Source of the DNA: Polaribacter reichenbachii
GTDB taxonomy: Bacteria > Bacteroidota > Bacteroidia > Flavobacteriales > Flavobacteriaceae
Direction of reading: 5' to 3'
DNA: 64,000 nucleotides
Assembly: GCF_001975665.1 (NCBI RefSeq)
Contig: NZ_CP019419.1
Location: 1,674,001-1,738,000 of the forward strand
Numbering within the stretch: position 1 is the first letter of the stretch; the number at the start of each line of letters is the position of its first letter. Made by a program: the position numbers and the translations under genes. Below, one piece after another: positions 34,170 to 43,077 of this stretch. A model generated the notes under the pieces. That model had not been told where the DNA came from, did not search any database, and saw only the letters and a program-made list of their open reading frames with translations.

Positions 34170-35651
34170 ATGAAGAATATAAAGTATATAATAATCATAA
34201 TTGCAAGTGTTTTTGCTTCTTGTAGTGAAGATTATTTAGAATTAAAAAATCCAAATGCTATTGATAGTACTCAATTTTTTCAAGATGAGGATGACTTAGA
34301 ATCTGCAGTTATTGGAATCTATTCAGAATTAAGAGCATTTCCAGAAATTTTTAATATCAACTTAAGTGAAGTTAGATCTAATAATATATCATTTGGTATT
34401 TCTAATGCTCAAAGAGATCCAGTAGATATTTCTAGATTTAACGTAACCCAAGTAATGAATACTATAGAAGACGCTTGGCAATCTGGTTATTCTGTAGTTG
34501 CAAGAGCCAATAAAGTTTTAGAGGTAATAGAAGAGCTACAATTAGATAATGAAGAGTTAAATACTAAAAGTGAAGGTGAAGCTAGGTTTTTAAGAGCTTA
34601 TGCTCATTTTAATTTAGCAAAAGTTTTTCGTAGAATTCCTATAGTAAAAGAAACACTTTCTCCAGATGAAGGCGCTCAATTAGGTCAATCAGAATTAGAA
34701 GAAGTCTATAAATTTATAGAAGAAGACTTATTAATTGCCGTAGAAAAATTAGCTGAAAACTACCCAGATGAAGCTGGAAGAGCAACAAAAGGTGCTGCAC
34801 AAGCTTTACTAGGAGAATTATATTTAACTTGGGGTAGCTTTCCAACAAAAGATACCAGTAAGTTAGATTTAGCAATATCGCTTTTTGAAAACTTAATTTT
34901 AAAAAAGGGTACTCCTGCCTTTAATTGGTCAAATAATTACTCTGAATTATTTAAATCTGAAAATGATAATACATACTCCATTTTTGAAGTTCAATATATT
35001 TCTGGTGCTGCTGGTATTGGTGCAGTTTTTCCATCGCTATTCTTATCAAGTAATTTTTTAGAATTTCCTTTTAGTGGAGGTGTGCCACAAATTAGACCAA
35101 GTGAAAACTTAATAGACTCCTTTAACAAGCAAGACGATTTACGATATGAAGCAAGTGTTGATACTATTTATACAAATAATTTCTTTTTGCAACAACAAGA
35201 TAATTATATAAAAAAATGGTTTCAAAAAGATAAAATATCTAGTATGTTGAGTAGATTAGATTGGCCACATAACTATCCAATTATTAGACCTGCTAGTATA
35301 TATCTAATGCAAGCAGAAGCTTTAAACTTAAAAAACAACGGACCTAATGCGCAAGCAGTTAATAGTTTAAATGAATTGCGAAAGAGAGCAGGTTTAAATG
35401 ATATTAATATAGGAGCAACCAAAGAAGAGTTTTTAGAAGCACTTAAACAAGAATATAGAAGTGAATTTGTTGGAGAGGGTTTGTATTGGCATTTTTTAGT
35501 TAGATCTGAGATGGCAGTGAGCGAAATGAACACTTGGTTTGCAAGTATTAATGAAAATATTACAGTTACTGAGGATAAATTGATATATCCAATTCCTTTT
35601 TCTCAAATGAATATTAAACAAGGTCTATACCAACAAAACCCTGGATACTAA
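34170..35651 (+). CDS. susD: SusD-like glycan-binding lipoprotein
   Basis: A surface lipoprotein of 493 aa (signal ending FASCSEDYLELKNPN). It has the SusD/RagB fold: helical TPR-like N-terminal part with LESAVIGIYSELR and GEARFLRAYAHFNLAKVFRRIP, and the conserved C-terminal region LYWHFLVRSEMA near residue 440, ending YPIPFSQMNIKQGLYQQNPGY. It forms the lid of the SusC pore and captures oligosaccharides. The gene directly follows susC. A stable stem-loop lies between it and the third gene of the operon. Confidence 0.95.
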   Translation: MKNIKYIIIIIASVFASCSEDYLELKNPNAIDSTQFFQDEDDLESAVIGIYSELRAFPEIFNINLSEVRSNNISFGISNAQRDPVDISRFNVTQVMNTIEDAWQSGYSVVARANKVLEVIEELQLDNEELNTKSEGEARFLRAYAHFNLAKVFRRIPIVKETLSPDEGAQLGQSELEEVYKFIEEDLLIAVEKLAENYPDEAGRATKGAAQALLGELYLTWGSFPTKDTSKLDLAISLFENLILKKGTPAFNWSNNYSELFKSENDNTYSIFEVQYISGAAGIGAVFPSLFLSSNFLEFPFSGGVPQIRPSENLIDSFNKQDDLRYEASVDTIYTNNFFLQQQDNYIKKWFQKDKISSMLSRLDWPHNYPIIRPASIYLMQAEALNLKNNGPNAQAVNSLNELRKRAGLNDINIGATKEEFLEALKQEYRSEFVGEGLYWHFLVRSEMAVSEMNTWFASINENITVTEDKLIYPIPFSQMNIKQGLYQQNPGY

Positions 35652-35654
35652 GAA

Positions 35655-35691
35655 AAAGCAAGATGGTATTTTCTAAAAATCATCTTGCTTT
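35655..35691 (+). other. Intercistronic stem-loop after susD
   Basis: AAAGCAAGATG (35655-35665) pairs perfectly with CATCTTGCTTT (35681-35691) around a 15-nt loop. The T-run comes 7 nt later, so it is at best a leaky terminator. It may instead be a 3'-end stabiliser that keeps susCD mRNA above that of the following gene. Confidence 0.6.
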
Positions 35692-35727
35692 AAAATCATT
35701 TTTTTAACTAAATTAATAATTAACATC

Positions 35728-36912
35728 ATGAAAAAACATTACATTATCTTTTTTTTAGCAATGCTACCTTTAATAGCATTATCACAGACAATTAATACAG
35801 TTCAAGACAACTTAGGAGTTGTTTTTAATGCAGAGTACACAACTAGAGCAACACCAACTGGGGTTACCTTAACTGTTAGTATAACCGAAAATGCAGGGGC
35901 ATTATCTGATATAGCTGAAGTTTACATTTATAGATCATATGGAGACAATAGAGTTAATGGTAGAACAAGAATAGCCAAAGTAATTACCACTGGATTTACA
36001 GGAACTGTTGTTTTTCAAGACGATTCTCAAGTTTGGACAGAAGATACTAATTCATCTACAGGTTATACTGGAGATGGAGCTTTTGAAGTGGGTGTACCAA
36101 CATCATATTCTATAAAAGTTATTATGAATGATGGTACTGATTTTAATTCTTCTAGAGCTATACCTACAGTTTATATAGAAAATGAAACTTCTCCTACAAG
36201 GGTTGTGCAAGACGTTATTAATGATGATATGAGTTTGTTAACACGAGTATATGAAAATGAAGCAAACGAAACTGCACTTTTAGTAATTGGTTTAGCTCCA
36301 AGTACAAACTACCCAACAGATCCTTATCAATTATTTGTTGATGCAATTAAAGCAAAAACTGGAGATGATACTATAAATTGGGCAAGTTATCCTTGTTTTA
36401 TAAGTGAAGTACTATATAACGAAGTTTCAGCTTTAGCAGGAAGAGCAAAAGATACTCCTGGCTCTAGAGTATTTTGGAGTAACAAAGGTGTAGTTTATCA
36501 TTTGGTAAAGAAAGGTGATATAAAACCAGATGATATTGATGCTACTGGTATGACTCATGTTTCTTTTAAAATAGGTCGTCCAAACAGTTCACAACCAGCT
36601 AATGGATTTGATTATAATAGCTTAGTTTCTGTACCTATTCAAATAACAAGTGCAACAGCTGGTGTTAATGATGAATTTTTATCTGATTTATCTGTATATC
36701 CAAATCCATCAAATGGAACAGTATATATAAAAGGAGATAAATTAATTGAAGAAATAAAAGTGTTTAACATTATTGGTAAATCTATTTTTGCTCAAAAAAA
36801 CATTAATAATACGAGTACAGTTGTAGATTTTAAAAATAAAACTTCAGGAATTTACTTTGCTAAAATAAAAACTGAAGTTGGTACAACAACCAGAAAGATT
36901 ATCATAAAATAA
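35728..36912 (+). CDS. Unrecognised secreted protein with T9SS sorting domain
   Basis: A 394-residue protein that I cannot assign to a family. It has a clear signal peptide (MKKHYIIFFLAMLPLIALSQ), a beta-rich region at about 30-165 of Ig/fibronectin-like composition (GVTLTVSITENAGALSDIAE, and a strand ending RAIPTVYIEN), and a mixed middle region at about 165-310 with one cysteine (YPCFISEVLYNEVSALAGRA). A C-terminal type A T9SS sorting domain follows from about 325 (LSDLSVYPNPSNGTVYIKG, then IKVFNIIGKSIFAQ). It is co-transcribed with susCD, where SusE/SusF-like surface glycan-binding proteins often sit, so a surface binding protein is the simplest guess. A new enzyme is also possible, since no catalytic motif is recognisable either way. 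Confidence 0.7.
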   Translation: MKKHYIIFFLAMLPLIALSQTINTVQDNLGVVFNAEYTTRATPTGVTLTVSITENAGALSDIAEVYIYRSYGDNRVNGRTRIAKVITTGFTGTVVFQDDSQVWTEDTNSSTGYTGDGAFEVGVPTSYSIKVIMNDGTDFNSSRAIPTVYIENETSPTRVVQDVINDDMSLLTRVYENEANETALLVIGLAPSTNYPTDPYQLFVDAIKAKTGDDTINWASYPCFISEVLYNEVSALAGRAKDTPGSRVFWSNKGVVYHLVKKGDIKPDDIDATGMTHVSFKIGRPNSSQPANGFDYNSLVSVPIQITSATAGVNDEFLSDLSVYPNPSNGTVYIKGDKLIEEIKVFNIIGKSIFAQKNINNTSTVVDFKNKTSGIYFAKIKTEVGTTTRKIIIK

Positions 36913-36932
36913 ATTTTAATTAATTAAAATTG

Positions 36933-36968
36933 AAATCGCCTAAAACTAATTTTTAGGCGATTTTTTTT
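36933..36968 (+). terminator. Intrinsic terminator of the susCD operon
   Basis: A 13-bp perfect stem (36933-36945 with 36951-36963, AAATCGCCTAAAA / TTTTAGGCGATTT) followed by a run of T. Confidence 0.92.
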
Positions 36969-37271
36969 GAGTCAATTTTTTGTTTTTATAAAAACAATTA
37001 AGAGGTTAAATTAAATTTCTTAACACTAATTTTGAGTATAGTCATCAAATAAGCACAGCTAATACAAAGATTATTTAAAGTATGAAGAATAATAAAATCT
37101 ATATTCTAGCTGCTCTAAATAACTGTAATGCAGAAAAAAAACTCTTGTAGTCTAGATGTATTTTAAATAAATAGAAAATAAATAATATTATTTTAGCAAA
37201 AGCAGTTTAAATTATTTTTCAAAGCTAAAAACCTTAAATAGCCTTTAAAAAGGTAATCCATTTAAGTACAC
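36969..37271. other. Gene-free spacer between convergent operons, with a possible gene-start remnant
   Basis: About 300 bp of AT-rich DNA. A 22-codon ORF at 37082-37150 (MKNNKIYILAALNNCNAEKK, then LL and stop) resembles the start of a signal peptide. Upstream at 37045-37062 the sequence CAAATAA-GCA-CAGCTAA vaguely recalls the shared operator. Both could be what is left of a deleted gene; neither is convincing alone. Confidence 0.3.
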
Positions 37272-38774
37272 TTAATCTAAATATATAACACCCCTTAAAC
37301 CAATCTCTTTAGATTTTTTTAAAATTTCTGCAATTGTTTTAGCTGTAAATGTAGCTCCATTTAAACCAGTATGTGTGTGGTCTTTTGGAAAAAAATCTTT
37401 TACTTTTTCTTTTCCTAGTTCTTGATATTTTTTAGCAACAGAATCGCTTACATCAATATAAATCGTTTTTTCTTTCTCTGCTACTTCTTTTGCCCATTTT
37501 ACATAAGTCTCTTTGCGTTGTTCAACAGTTCCATTAGGCCATTCATTTCTTGGAGTTAAGCTTAAAACTACGGGCAAAGCACCAGATTTTTTTGTATCCT
37601 GTATCATTTTTGTTAAATACCAGCCAAAAGTATGTACAGTTTCAACAATAGAATCTCTTTGTACTTGTAGTGTTTCATTTCCAATACCTTGTAAAGAGCC
37701 TCTAAATTTGGTTTTATCAATATTGCCAGCATCATTATGTCCAAATTGTATAAAAACAATATCTCCTTCTTTAAAATCTTTTTTGGCATTATTCCACAAA
37801 CCTTCATAGATAAATGTTCTAGTGCTCCTGCCACCTCTAGCTTTATTTATAACATTTACCTGCATAGTATCACAAAATTCAGGAAATGGAACACCCCAAC
37901 CTACGGCATTTTCGTTTCCATTATTTGCCATTGTTGAATCTCCGATCAAGAAAATATTTTGCTTTTTAGGTAACGATATATCAACATCATCTAAAAAATA
38001 TTTATTTATAGAATTGTTTAATTTTTTTAATTCATTTACAATTATTTGTGATGCCATAGCAGCACCTTTTGCAGAGGTGTGCGTATGATCTCGTTTATAG
38101 AAGTACGTGCCTGTAACTTTACTTTCTCCAAAACTTTCTAATTCTGTAGACATTTTATCATTTAAATTGATAAAAGTAACATCATTTCTATCTGCAATTT
38201 GCTTTGCCCATAGTCCGTAAGAAGTATTGTTTCTAGGAATTTTTCCGTTTTTCCAAACATTTCTAGGAATTGGAGACATTATAACAGGAATAGCACCTTT
38301 TGATTTAGCATCTTTTACAATTTTTTCTATATACCAACCATAGGTGTGCACAATTTCATGAACACCTGTAATCAAGTTATCTATTTCTTCTGTTTCGTTT
38401 CCAATACCTTTAATGGTTCCTCTAGCTCTAATTGTATCGTTTACAGCACTATTATCATTATGTCCAAATTGTATTAAAACGTAATCTCCTTTTTTTAATT
38501 TATTATACACATTATCCCACAACCCCAAGGCTTGATATGTTCTGCTACTTGTGCCACCTAAAGCATGATTTTCTATAGAAACTTTTGTAGTGTCTAAAAA
38601 CTGCTCTAAAAAATCTCCCCAACCCCAAAGACCTCCATAACCATCTCCTTTACCATTTTTTACAGTAGAATCTCCAACAGTGTAAAAAATTGGTTTTTGA
38701 TTATTATTACTATTATCACAACTTATAATTGATATTATAATATTAAAAAATAATAAAATTTGTAGTTTTTTCAT
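37272..38774 (-). CDS. Tandem CE12-type rhamnogalacturonan acetylesterase
   Basis: A 500-residue lipoprotein-like protein (signal ending SIISCDNS) built from two consecutive SGNH/CE12 esterase domains, at about 27-255 and 258-490. Both keep the full catalytic set: GDST (block I serine) in FYTVGDSTVKNG and FLIGDSTMANNG; the asparagine block QFGHND in both; and the Asp-x-x-His pair in KRDHTHTSAKGA and PKDHTHTGLNGA. CE12 enzymes remove acetyl groups from galacturonate or rhamnose in RG-I so that lyases and hydrolases can cut. The two domains are clearly related to each other but not identical, so they may differ in position specificity. It is the third gene of the operon behind site F, 14 bp after the GH2 gene. 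Confidence 0.88.
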   Translation of the reverse strand: MKKLQILLFFNIIISIISCDNSNNNQKPIFYTVGDSTVKNGKGDGYGGLWGWGDFLEQFLDTTKVSIENHALGGTSSRTYQALGLWDNVYNKLKKGDYVLIQFGHNDNSAVNDTIRARGTIKGIGNETEEIDNLITGVHEIVHTYGWYIEKIVKDAKSKGAIPVIMSPIPRNVWKNGKIPRNNTSYGLWAKQIADRNDVTFINLNDKMSTELESFGESKVTGTYFYKRDHTHTSAKGAAMASQIIVNELKKLNNSINKYFLDDVDISLPKKQNIFLIGDSTMANNGNENAVGWGVPFPEFCDTMQVNVINKARGGRSTRTFIYEGLWNNAKKDFKEGDIVFIQFGHNDAGNIDKTKFRGSLQGIGNETLQVQRDSIVETVHTFGWYLTKMIQDTKKSGALPVVLSLTPRNEWPNGTVEQRKETYVKWAKEVAEKEKTIYIDVSDSVAKKYQELGKEKVKDFFPKDHTHTGLNGATFTAKTIAEILKKSKEIGLRGVIYLD

Positions 38775-38788
38775 TCTATAATATTGAG

Positions 38789-41638
38789 TTAGTTATTTCT
38801 AAAATCGAACCATAAAGTCATTGGTATTCCATCATCTCCCTTTTTTATTCTAATATTTGTAGGCTGACTTTCTGGTCCTTGATGTTCTATAGGTTTAAAA
38901 GCTCTCATTGCTGGTATTTCATACATAAATGAAATATTACCTGTAGGAAATTTTGGTTGCGGGAATGTTTTAGAAATTGAGTTTTTAGGTAAATCAGGCG
39001 TAAATAACCTAAAAAATAAATGATCGTTTTCACTAAAAAATTTATAATTTCCTGTTTCTGTTTTAAGATTACCTGCAATAAAATTAGCATGATATCCTTT
39101 AAACTCTGGGTATACTAAATTCTCAAAACTTTCTCCAGTTATTGTCTTATTATAACTCTTTTCCCAAAGTCCAAATTCTGTTCCTGGAATTCTATTTTTC
39201 CATACACGATAAGGGCCATTTCCTAACCATTTAAATGATGTTACACCTTCTTCTGGAAAATCGAATGTTACACCAAATTTATTTATTTGTCCTTCAAAAA
39301 AAGCTCCGTCAAAACCATTTGTTCTACCTGCATTTTTTAATAAGATTAGCTTTAATTTTAAACGTCCATCATTAAATAATGTCCATTTTGCATGATCAAT
39401 TCCTCCAGAATAGTTAAAAGTACAAACTACAGAATCTTTAAATTCTTCGGTTTTAAAATTTAGTACTTTAGCTTTCATTCCAATAGGCTTAGGTCCATTT
39501 TTAAAAGGAATATTACCTTTTTTATTTTTAATGTTTGTTATAAGGCCTGTTAAAACATCTAGCGAAACAGAAACACTGTTACTGTTTAAAATAACCTTTG
39601 AGCCCGGTTTTAAAATACTAACTTTATTGTTAGTCTTGTTAAAAGAAAAAAGTTTTTTGGTAAAATATTTAGCCTCATGAATGGGCCAAGTCCAGGTATA
39701 AATTTCTCTATTAAATTTATCATAGGCCTTGATTTCTAACCAATCTCCTTCAAAAAAGTTAGTAGGTAAATCAAATTTAATTTTTCTTGTTTCGCCAGGT
39801 TCAATATTTATACTTTTTATACTTTTTGATGCAATACTTTTTGATTTATTGTGGGTATATAAAACCGAATTATCAGTCTTTAAAACTCTATATTCAAATT
39901 TACATTCGCTTAAATTGGTAAAAAGATATTCGTTGCTAATTAAAAAAGAACCATCAAAAGTTGAGGTAACTTTTTTAGGTTTAAACTGAATTGGAGACCA
40001 AATTTCTTTTACAGCAAAAAAGCTTCCTTCTTTTTCTCTATGTGGCCCTAAAACGCCATCTGGAGCTAAGTTGCCTTTAGAATCATACTTTTTTTCTCCT
40101 TTCCAATCTGTTCTTAAAACAGCTTCGTCTAACATCGTCCAAATAAATGCTCCAGCAAAAAGCGGACTTTTTTTGTATCGATTCCAAAAGTCTTCTAAAC
40201 CAGCACCAATTCCATTATCGTAAGTTCCATGCATAAATTCTGTAGGAAAAAAAACATTTTCTCCATTATTAAAACGATGCATACCAGTTAAATAAGTAGG
40301 GTAATGATGTGTGTCCCAACCATTAAAATCTGCCCAAGGATGTATTACAATTCTTTTTTGAGGGTCATATTGATGAAAAACTGCATCATTTTCTTCATTC
40401 CATCCCCCTTCATTTCCATGATCCCAGATAATAACAGAAGGATGATTTACATCTCTTTGAACAGTTTCTTTTATTAACTTTTTTCCTGTTTTTGTATCAT
40501 ATCCATTTTGCCAACCTGCAAGTTCATTTAAAACTAACAAACCTAAAGAATCACAAACTTCTAAAAAATGTTTATCTACTGGGTAATGAAAACGAACAGC
40601 ATTAATATTCATGTCTTTTAATAAATTAACATCTAGAATACTAATAGATTTATCTGTACTTCTTCCTGATTCTGGCCAAATACTATGTCTACTTATTCCT
40701 TTCATAATAATCTTTTTATCATTCAGATAAATGCCATCTTTTTTAAGAAACTTTAGGGTTCTAAAACCTATTTTAGTTGAGTACGTATGAATAGTTTTAC
40801 CATTATTTTTTAATGATAAGTTTAAGGTATACATATTGGGGTTTTCAGGATCCCAAGTGTTTACATCTTTCCACTTCGTTGATATCTTTTGGAAATTTTT
40901 ATCTACTTTTAATTTTATCGTTTTTGTTTCATGTTTTTTATCATCATTAACAGGAACAATCGTTGCTTCAATAGTTGGGTTTTTAGGTATGTTTTCAAAA
41001 TTGATATCTGCGCTTAAAGAACCATCCATTTTAGCATTTACAGCTATATGCTTTATAAAAGATTTAGGAGAAATTTCTAACCAAACAGGTCTGTAAATAC
41101 CTCCAAATAACCACCAATCTGTTTTACGTTCTGCTGCATTTACAGATTTATTACTAGAATGTTTTGCAACATGAACTTCTAAAAGATTTATTTTATCAAA
41201 ATTTACTAAAGAAGTAATATCATATTTAAATTCATAAAAACCACCCTGATGAATTTCGCCTGCAGATTTACCATTAATTTTTACTTGTGTATCTGTCATA
41301 GCACCACCAAAAACAATAGTAATATTTTTGTCTTTATAGTCTTTGGGTACTTTAAATTGATATTTGTAAAAACCTTCTTCTTTACTTGGTTCTTTTTGAT
41401 TTAATTCTTTGTACCACCTACCATAAGTATATTCTCCAAAACCTTGCAATTCCCAGTTAGAAGGTATGTTTATAGTTGTCCATTTTTTACTATTCATACC
41501 ATTAGTACACATAAAATCCCATTGTACAGGGTTTTTAAAATCTTTACCAGATAAATATATTATTTCTGTTTTTTGAGATAATACTGTTATAGAAAAAAAC
41601 AAAGTAATAAAAATGATTAAATATCTTTTAATTTCCAT
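38789..41638 (-). CDS. GH2-family glycoside hydrolase, probable beta-galactosidase
   Basis: A protein of 949 aa with a signal peptide (MEIKRYLIIFITLFFSITVLSQ). It shows the GH2 order: N-terminal jelly roll (NIPSNWELQGFGEYTYGRWY), Ig-like domain, then the TIM barrel from about residue 290 with ISRHSIWPESGRSTDK. The acid/base lies in IIWDHGNEGGWNEEN and the probable nucleophile is the glutamate in FFPTEFMHGTYDNG. C-terminal domains include a beta-galactosidase small-chain-like region. I start it at the ATG at 41636-41638. The longer frame to 41710 begins on a weaker codon and hides the signal peptide. The chosen start overlaps the previous CE12 gene's end by 11 bp, a sign of translational coupling. 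Galactan side chains of RG-I are the likely target, but beta-glucuronidase activity is possible. Confidence 0.84.
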   Translation of the reverse strand: MEIKRYLIIFITLFFSITVLSQKTEIIYLSGKDFKNPVQWDFMCTNGMNSKKWTTINIPSNWELQGFGEYTYGRWYKELNQKEPSKEEGFYKYQFKVPKDYKDKNITIVFGGAMTDTQVKINGKSAGEIHQGGFYEFKYDITSLVNFDKINLLEVHVAKHSSNKSVNAAERKTDWWLFGGIYRPVWLEISPKSFIKHIAVNAKMDGSLSADINFENIPKNPTIEATIVPVNDDKKHETKTIKLKVDKNFQKISTKWKDVNTWDPENPNMYTLNLSLKNNGKTIHTYSTKIGFRTLKFLKKDGIYLNDKKIIMKGISRHSIWPESGRSTDKSISILDVNLLKDMNINAVRFHYPVDKHFLEVCDSLGLLVLNELAGWQNGYDTKTGKKLIKETVQRDVNHPSVIIWDHGNEGGWNEENDAVFHQYDPQKRIVIHPWADFNGWDTHHYPTYLTGMHRFNNGENVFFPTEFMHGTYDNGIGAGLEDFWNRYKKSPLFAGAFIWTMLDEAVLRTDWKGEKKYDSKGNLAPDGVLGPHREKEGSFFAVKEIWSPIQFKPKKVTSTFDGSFLISNEYLFTNLSECKFEYRVLKTDNSVLYTHNKSKSIASKSIKSINIEPGETRKIKFDLPTNFFEGDWLEIKAYDKFNREIYTWTWPIHEAKYFTKKLFSFNKTNNKVSILKPGSKVILNSNSVSVSLDVLTGLITNIKNKKGNIPFKNGPKPIGMKAKVLNFKTEEFKDSVVCTFNYSGGIDHAKWTLFNDGRLKLKLILLKNAGRTNGFDGAFFEGQINKFGVTFDFPEEGVTSFKWLGNGPYRVWKNRIPGTEFGLWEKSYNKTITGESFENLVYPEFKGYHANFIAGNLKTETGNYKFFSENDHLFFRLFTPDLPKNSISKTFPQPKFPTGNISFMYEIPAMRAFKPIEHQGPESQPTNIRIKKGDDGIPMTLWFDFRNN

Positions 41639-42935
41639 CTGGTTTTGTATTTTCAAATTTTGCACTAATTGGTAATGTCCAGTTTTTAAAATTGTGTGGA
41701 TCATTTTCATTGTAGTATTTTATGTCTTTTTTTAGTAATTTAGAAATAGGTAAGTTTAAATTTTTAATTGTTTGAACTATAGAAATTGCAATTTCATTTG
41801 CACCAAAACTATTAAAGTGGGTATTGTCTTTTAGTTCTGTTGTTTGTCCTGGAAAAGTATTTGCGGCATAATGTACAAATGCATTTTTAGAATTTTCTAT
41901 ACCCCAAGTTTCATACATTTTTGTGGTTATTTTTGTTACATCAATCAAATAAACATCTAAGTCTTCAGCAACTTTTCTCATAGCATCAGGAAATTCTCCA
42001 TGAGTTGGTTTTAATTTTCCATTGTTGTAAAAAAGTCTTCTTTGTGTTGGTGTGCATAAAATAGGTATTCCACCTTTTTGTCTAATTTTTGTAACAAATT
42101 CTTTTAGTAAATTCATATATAAACCCCAAGCACCATTTCCTTCTCCTTTAATTTTTTCATCATTATGACCAAATTCAATAAAAACAAAATCATCTTTTCT
42201 AAGAGAATATAATATTTTTTCGAAACGATTTCTATTTTTAAAAGAACCTAACGAAGCACCTGAAGATGCATAATTTGCTACTACTACATTACTGTTTACA
42301 TAATTTGTAAAAAACTGACCCCAAGATGCCCAAGGCTCTAAATCTTGATCTGCTACTGTAGAATCTCCTGCTAAAAAAATGGTTTTGGCATTGTTAACAG
42401 GTGTTATTTTAATATTTTTTATTGCAAAATTTCCTAGAAATTCTAAGGTTAATTTGTTATCCCAATTAAGGTGTAGAAGTTCTCTCTTTTTTAGCTTAAT
42501 TTTTTGATGATCATTAATTTTTGATGATCTTACATTTACCGTAAAACTTTTAGTGAATTCTTTGTTTGCATCAACAAATAATTGATTTACCATGAGTCTT
42601 CTAGATTCTGCTTTTATTGTTGATAATGATGCTTTACTACCTCCAAAAGTAATGTCAATTTGGTAATTACCTTCGGGTAATTTTATAGAAAAATATACGT
42701 TTTCTTCTCCATATAAGTTAGTTCCATTAAATTGTGCATTATCACCAGTATTAAAATCAAACCCATAACCTAAATTATTAGAATAAATTATTGAATTTTG
42801 AATATTAGTATGTGTTGATTGTGAATTGCTTTTATCAAAATTAAAAGTTATGGCATTGTTTTGAGCAACACCTAAAAACTGATACATACCTATTAAAATA
42901 AATACTATATTTTTAAAAAAAATCTTTGTTATCAT
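41628..42935 (-). CDS. CE12-type rhamnogalacturonan acetylesterase with N-terminal beta-sandwich
   Basis: An exported protein of 435 aa. After a signal peptide comes a beta-sandwich at about 27-175 (ITFNFDKSNSQ, YFSIKLPEGNYQIDITFGGS, LTLEFLGNFAIKNIKITPV), like the carbohydrate-binding module often attached to CE12 enzymes. The SGNH esterase domain follows: serine in FLAGDSTVADQDLEPW, glycine block ASSGASLGSF, asparagine in FIEFGHNDEKIKGEG, and Asp-His in LKDNTHFNSFGANEIA. It would deacetylate rhamnogalacturonan. It is the first gene of a three-gene operon (CE12, GH2, tandem CE12). The candidate -7 box ends only 6 bp before the ATG, so the mRNA may be almost leaderless. Confidence 0.88.
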   Translation of the reverse strand: MITKIFFKNIVFILIGMYQFLGVAQNNAITFNFDKSNSQSTHTNIQNSIIYSNNLGYGFDFNTGDNAQFNGTNLYGEENVYFSIKLPEGNYQIDITFGGSKASLSTIKAESRRLMVNQLFVDANKEFTKSFTVNVRSSKINDHQKIKLKKRELLHLNWDNKLTLEFLGNFAIKNIKITPVNNAKTIFLAGDSTVADQDLEPWASWGQFFTNYVNSNVVVANYASSGASLGSFKNRNRFEKILYSLRKDDFVFIEFGHNDEKIKGEGNGAWGLYMNLLKEFVTKIRQKGGIPILCTPTQRRLFYNNGKLKPTHGEFPDAMRKVAEDLDVYLIDVTKITTKMYETWGIENSKNAFVHYAANTFPGQTTELKDNTHFNSFGANEIAISIVQTIKNLNLPISKLLKKDIKYYNENDPHNFKNWTLPISAKFENTKPDGN

Positions 42936-42941
42936 ATTTTA

Positions 42942-42986
42942 CTAAAGTAAAATCAAGCTAATAAAATGCTATCCTGTACTATGATG
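42942..42986 (-). promoter_or_regulatory. Operator site F and promoter of the CE12-GH2-CE12 operon
   Basis: Read towards the gene: CATCATA-GTA-CAGGATA (42986-42970), 20 bp of spacer, then TACTTTAG (42949-42942), one mismatch from the -7 consensus. The box is unusually close to the start codon. Confidence 0.6.
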
Positions 42987-43009
42987 GTTTTATATTTTTA
43001 CATAAAAAA

Positions 43010-43054
43010 CCCGTAAGCACAGGACACTTTTTTTAAAAACTAAAAGTACTTTTA
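43010..43054 (+). promoter_or_regulatory. Operator site G and promoter of the GH28 gene
   Basis: CCCGTAA-GCA-CAGGACA (43010-43026), 20 bp of spacer, then TACTTTTA (43047-43054). A perfect TAACTTTG at 43063-43070 also exists but would give an almost leaderless transcript, so the -7 box is ambiguous. The distal repeat is the most diverged of the seven. Confidence 0.55.
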
Positions 43055-43077
43055 TTTTTAAATAACTTTGTTTTTTT

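Noticed and set aside
37045..37062. Eighth operator copy
   Set aside because: Only GCA-CAG and a few bases match, there is no suitable -7 box 20 bp downstream, and no gene follows.
41639..41710. 24-residue N-terminal extension of the GH2 protein
   Set aside because: It would bury the signal peptide and overlap the CE12 gene by 83 bp; the ATG at 41636-41638 gives a normal signal peptide.
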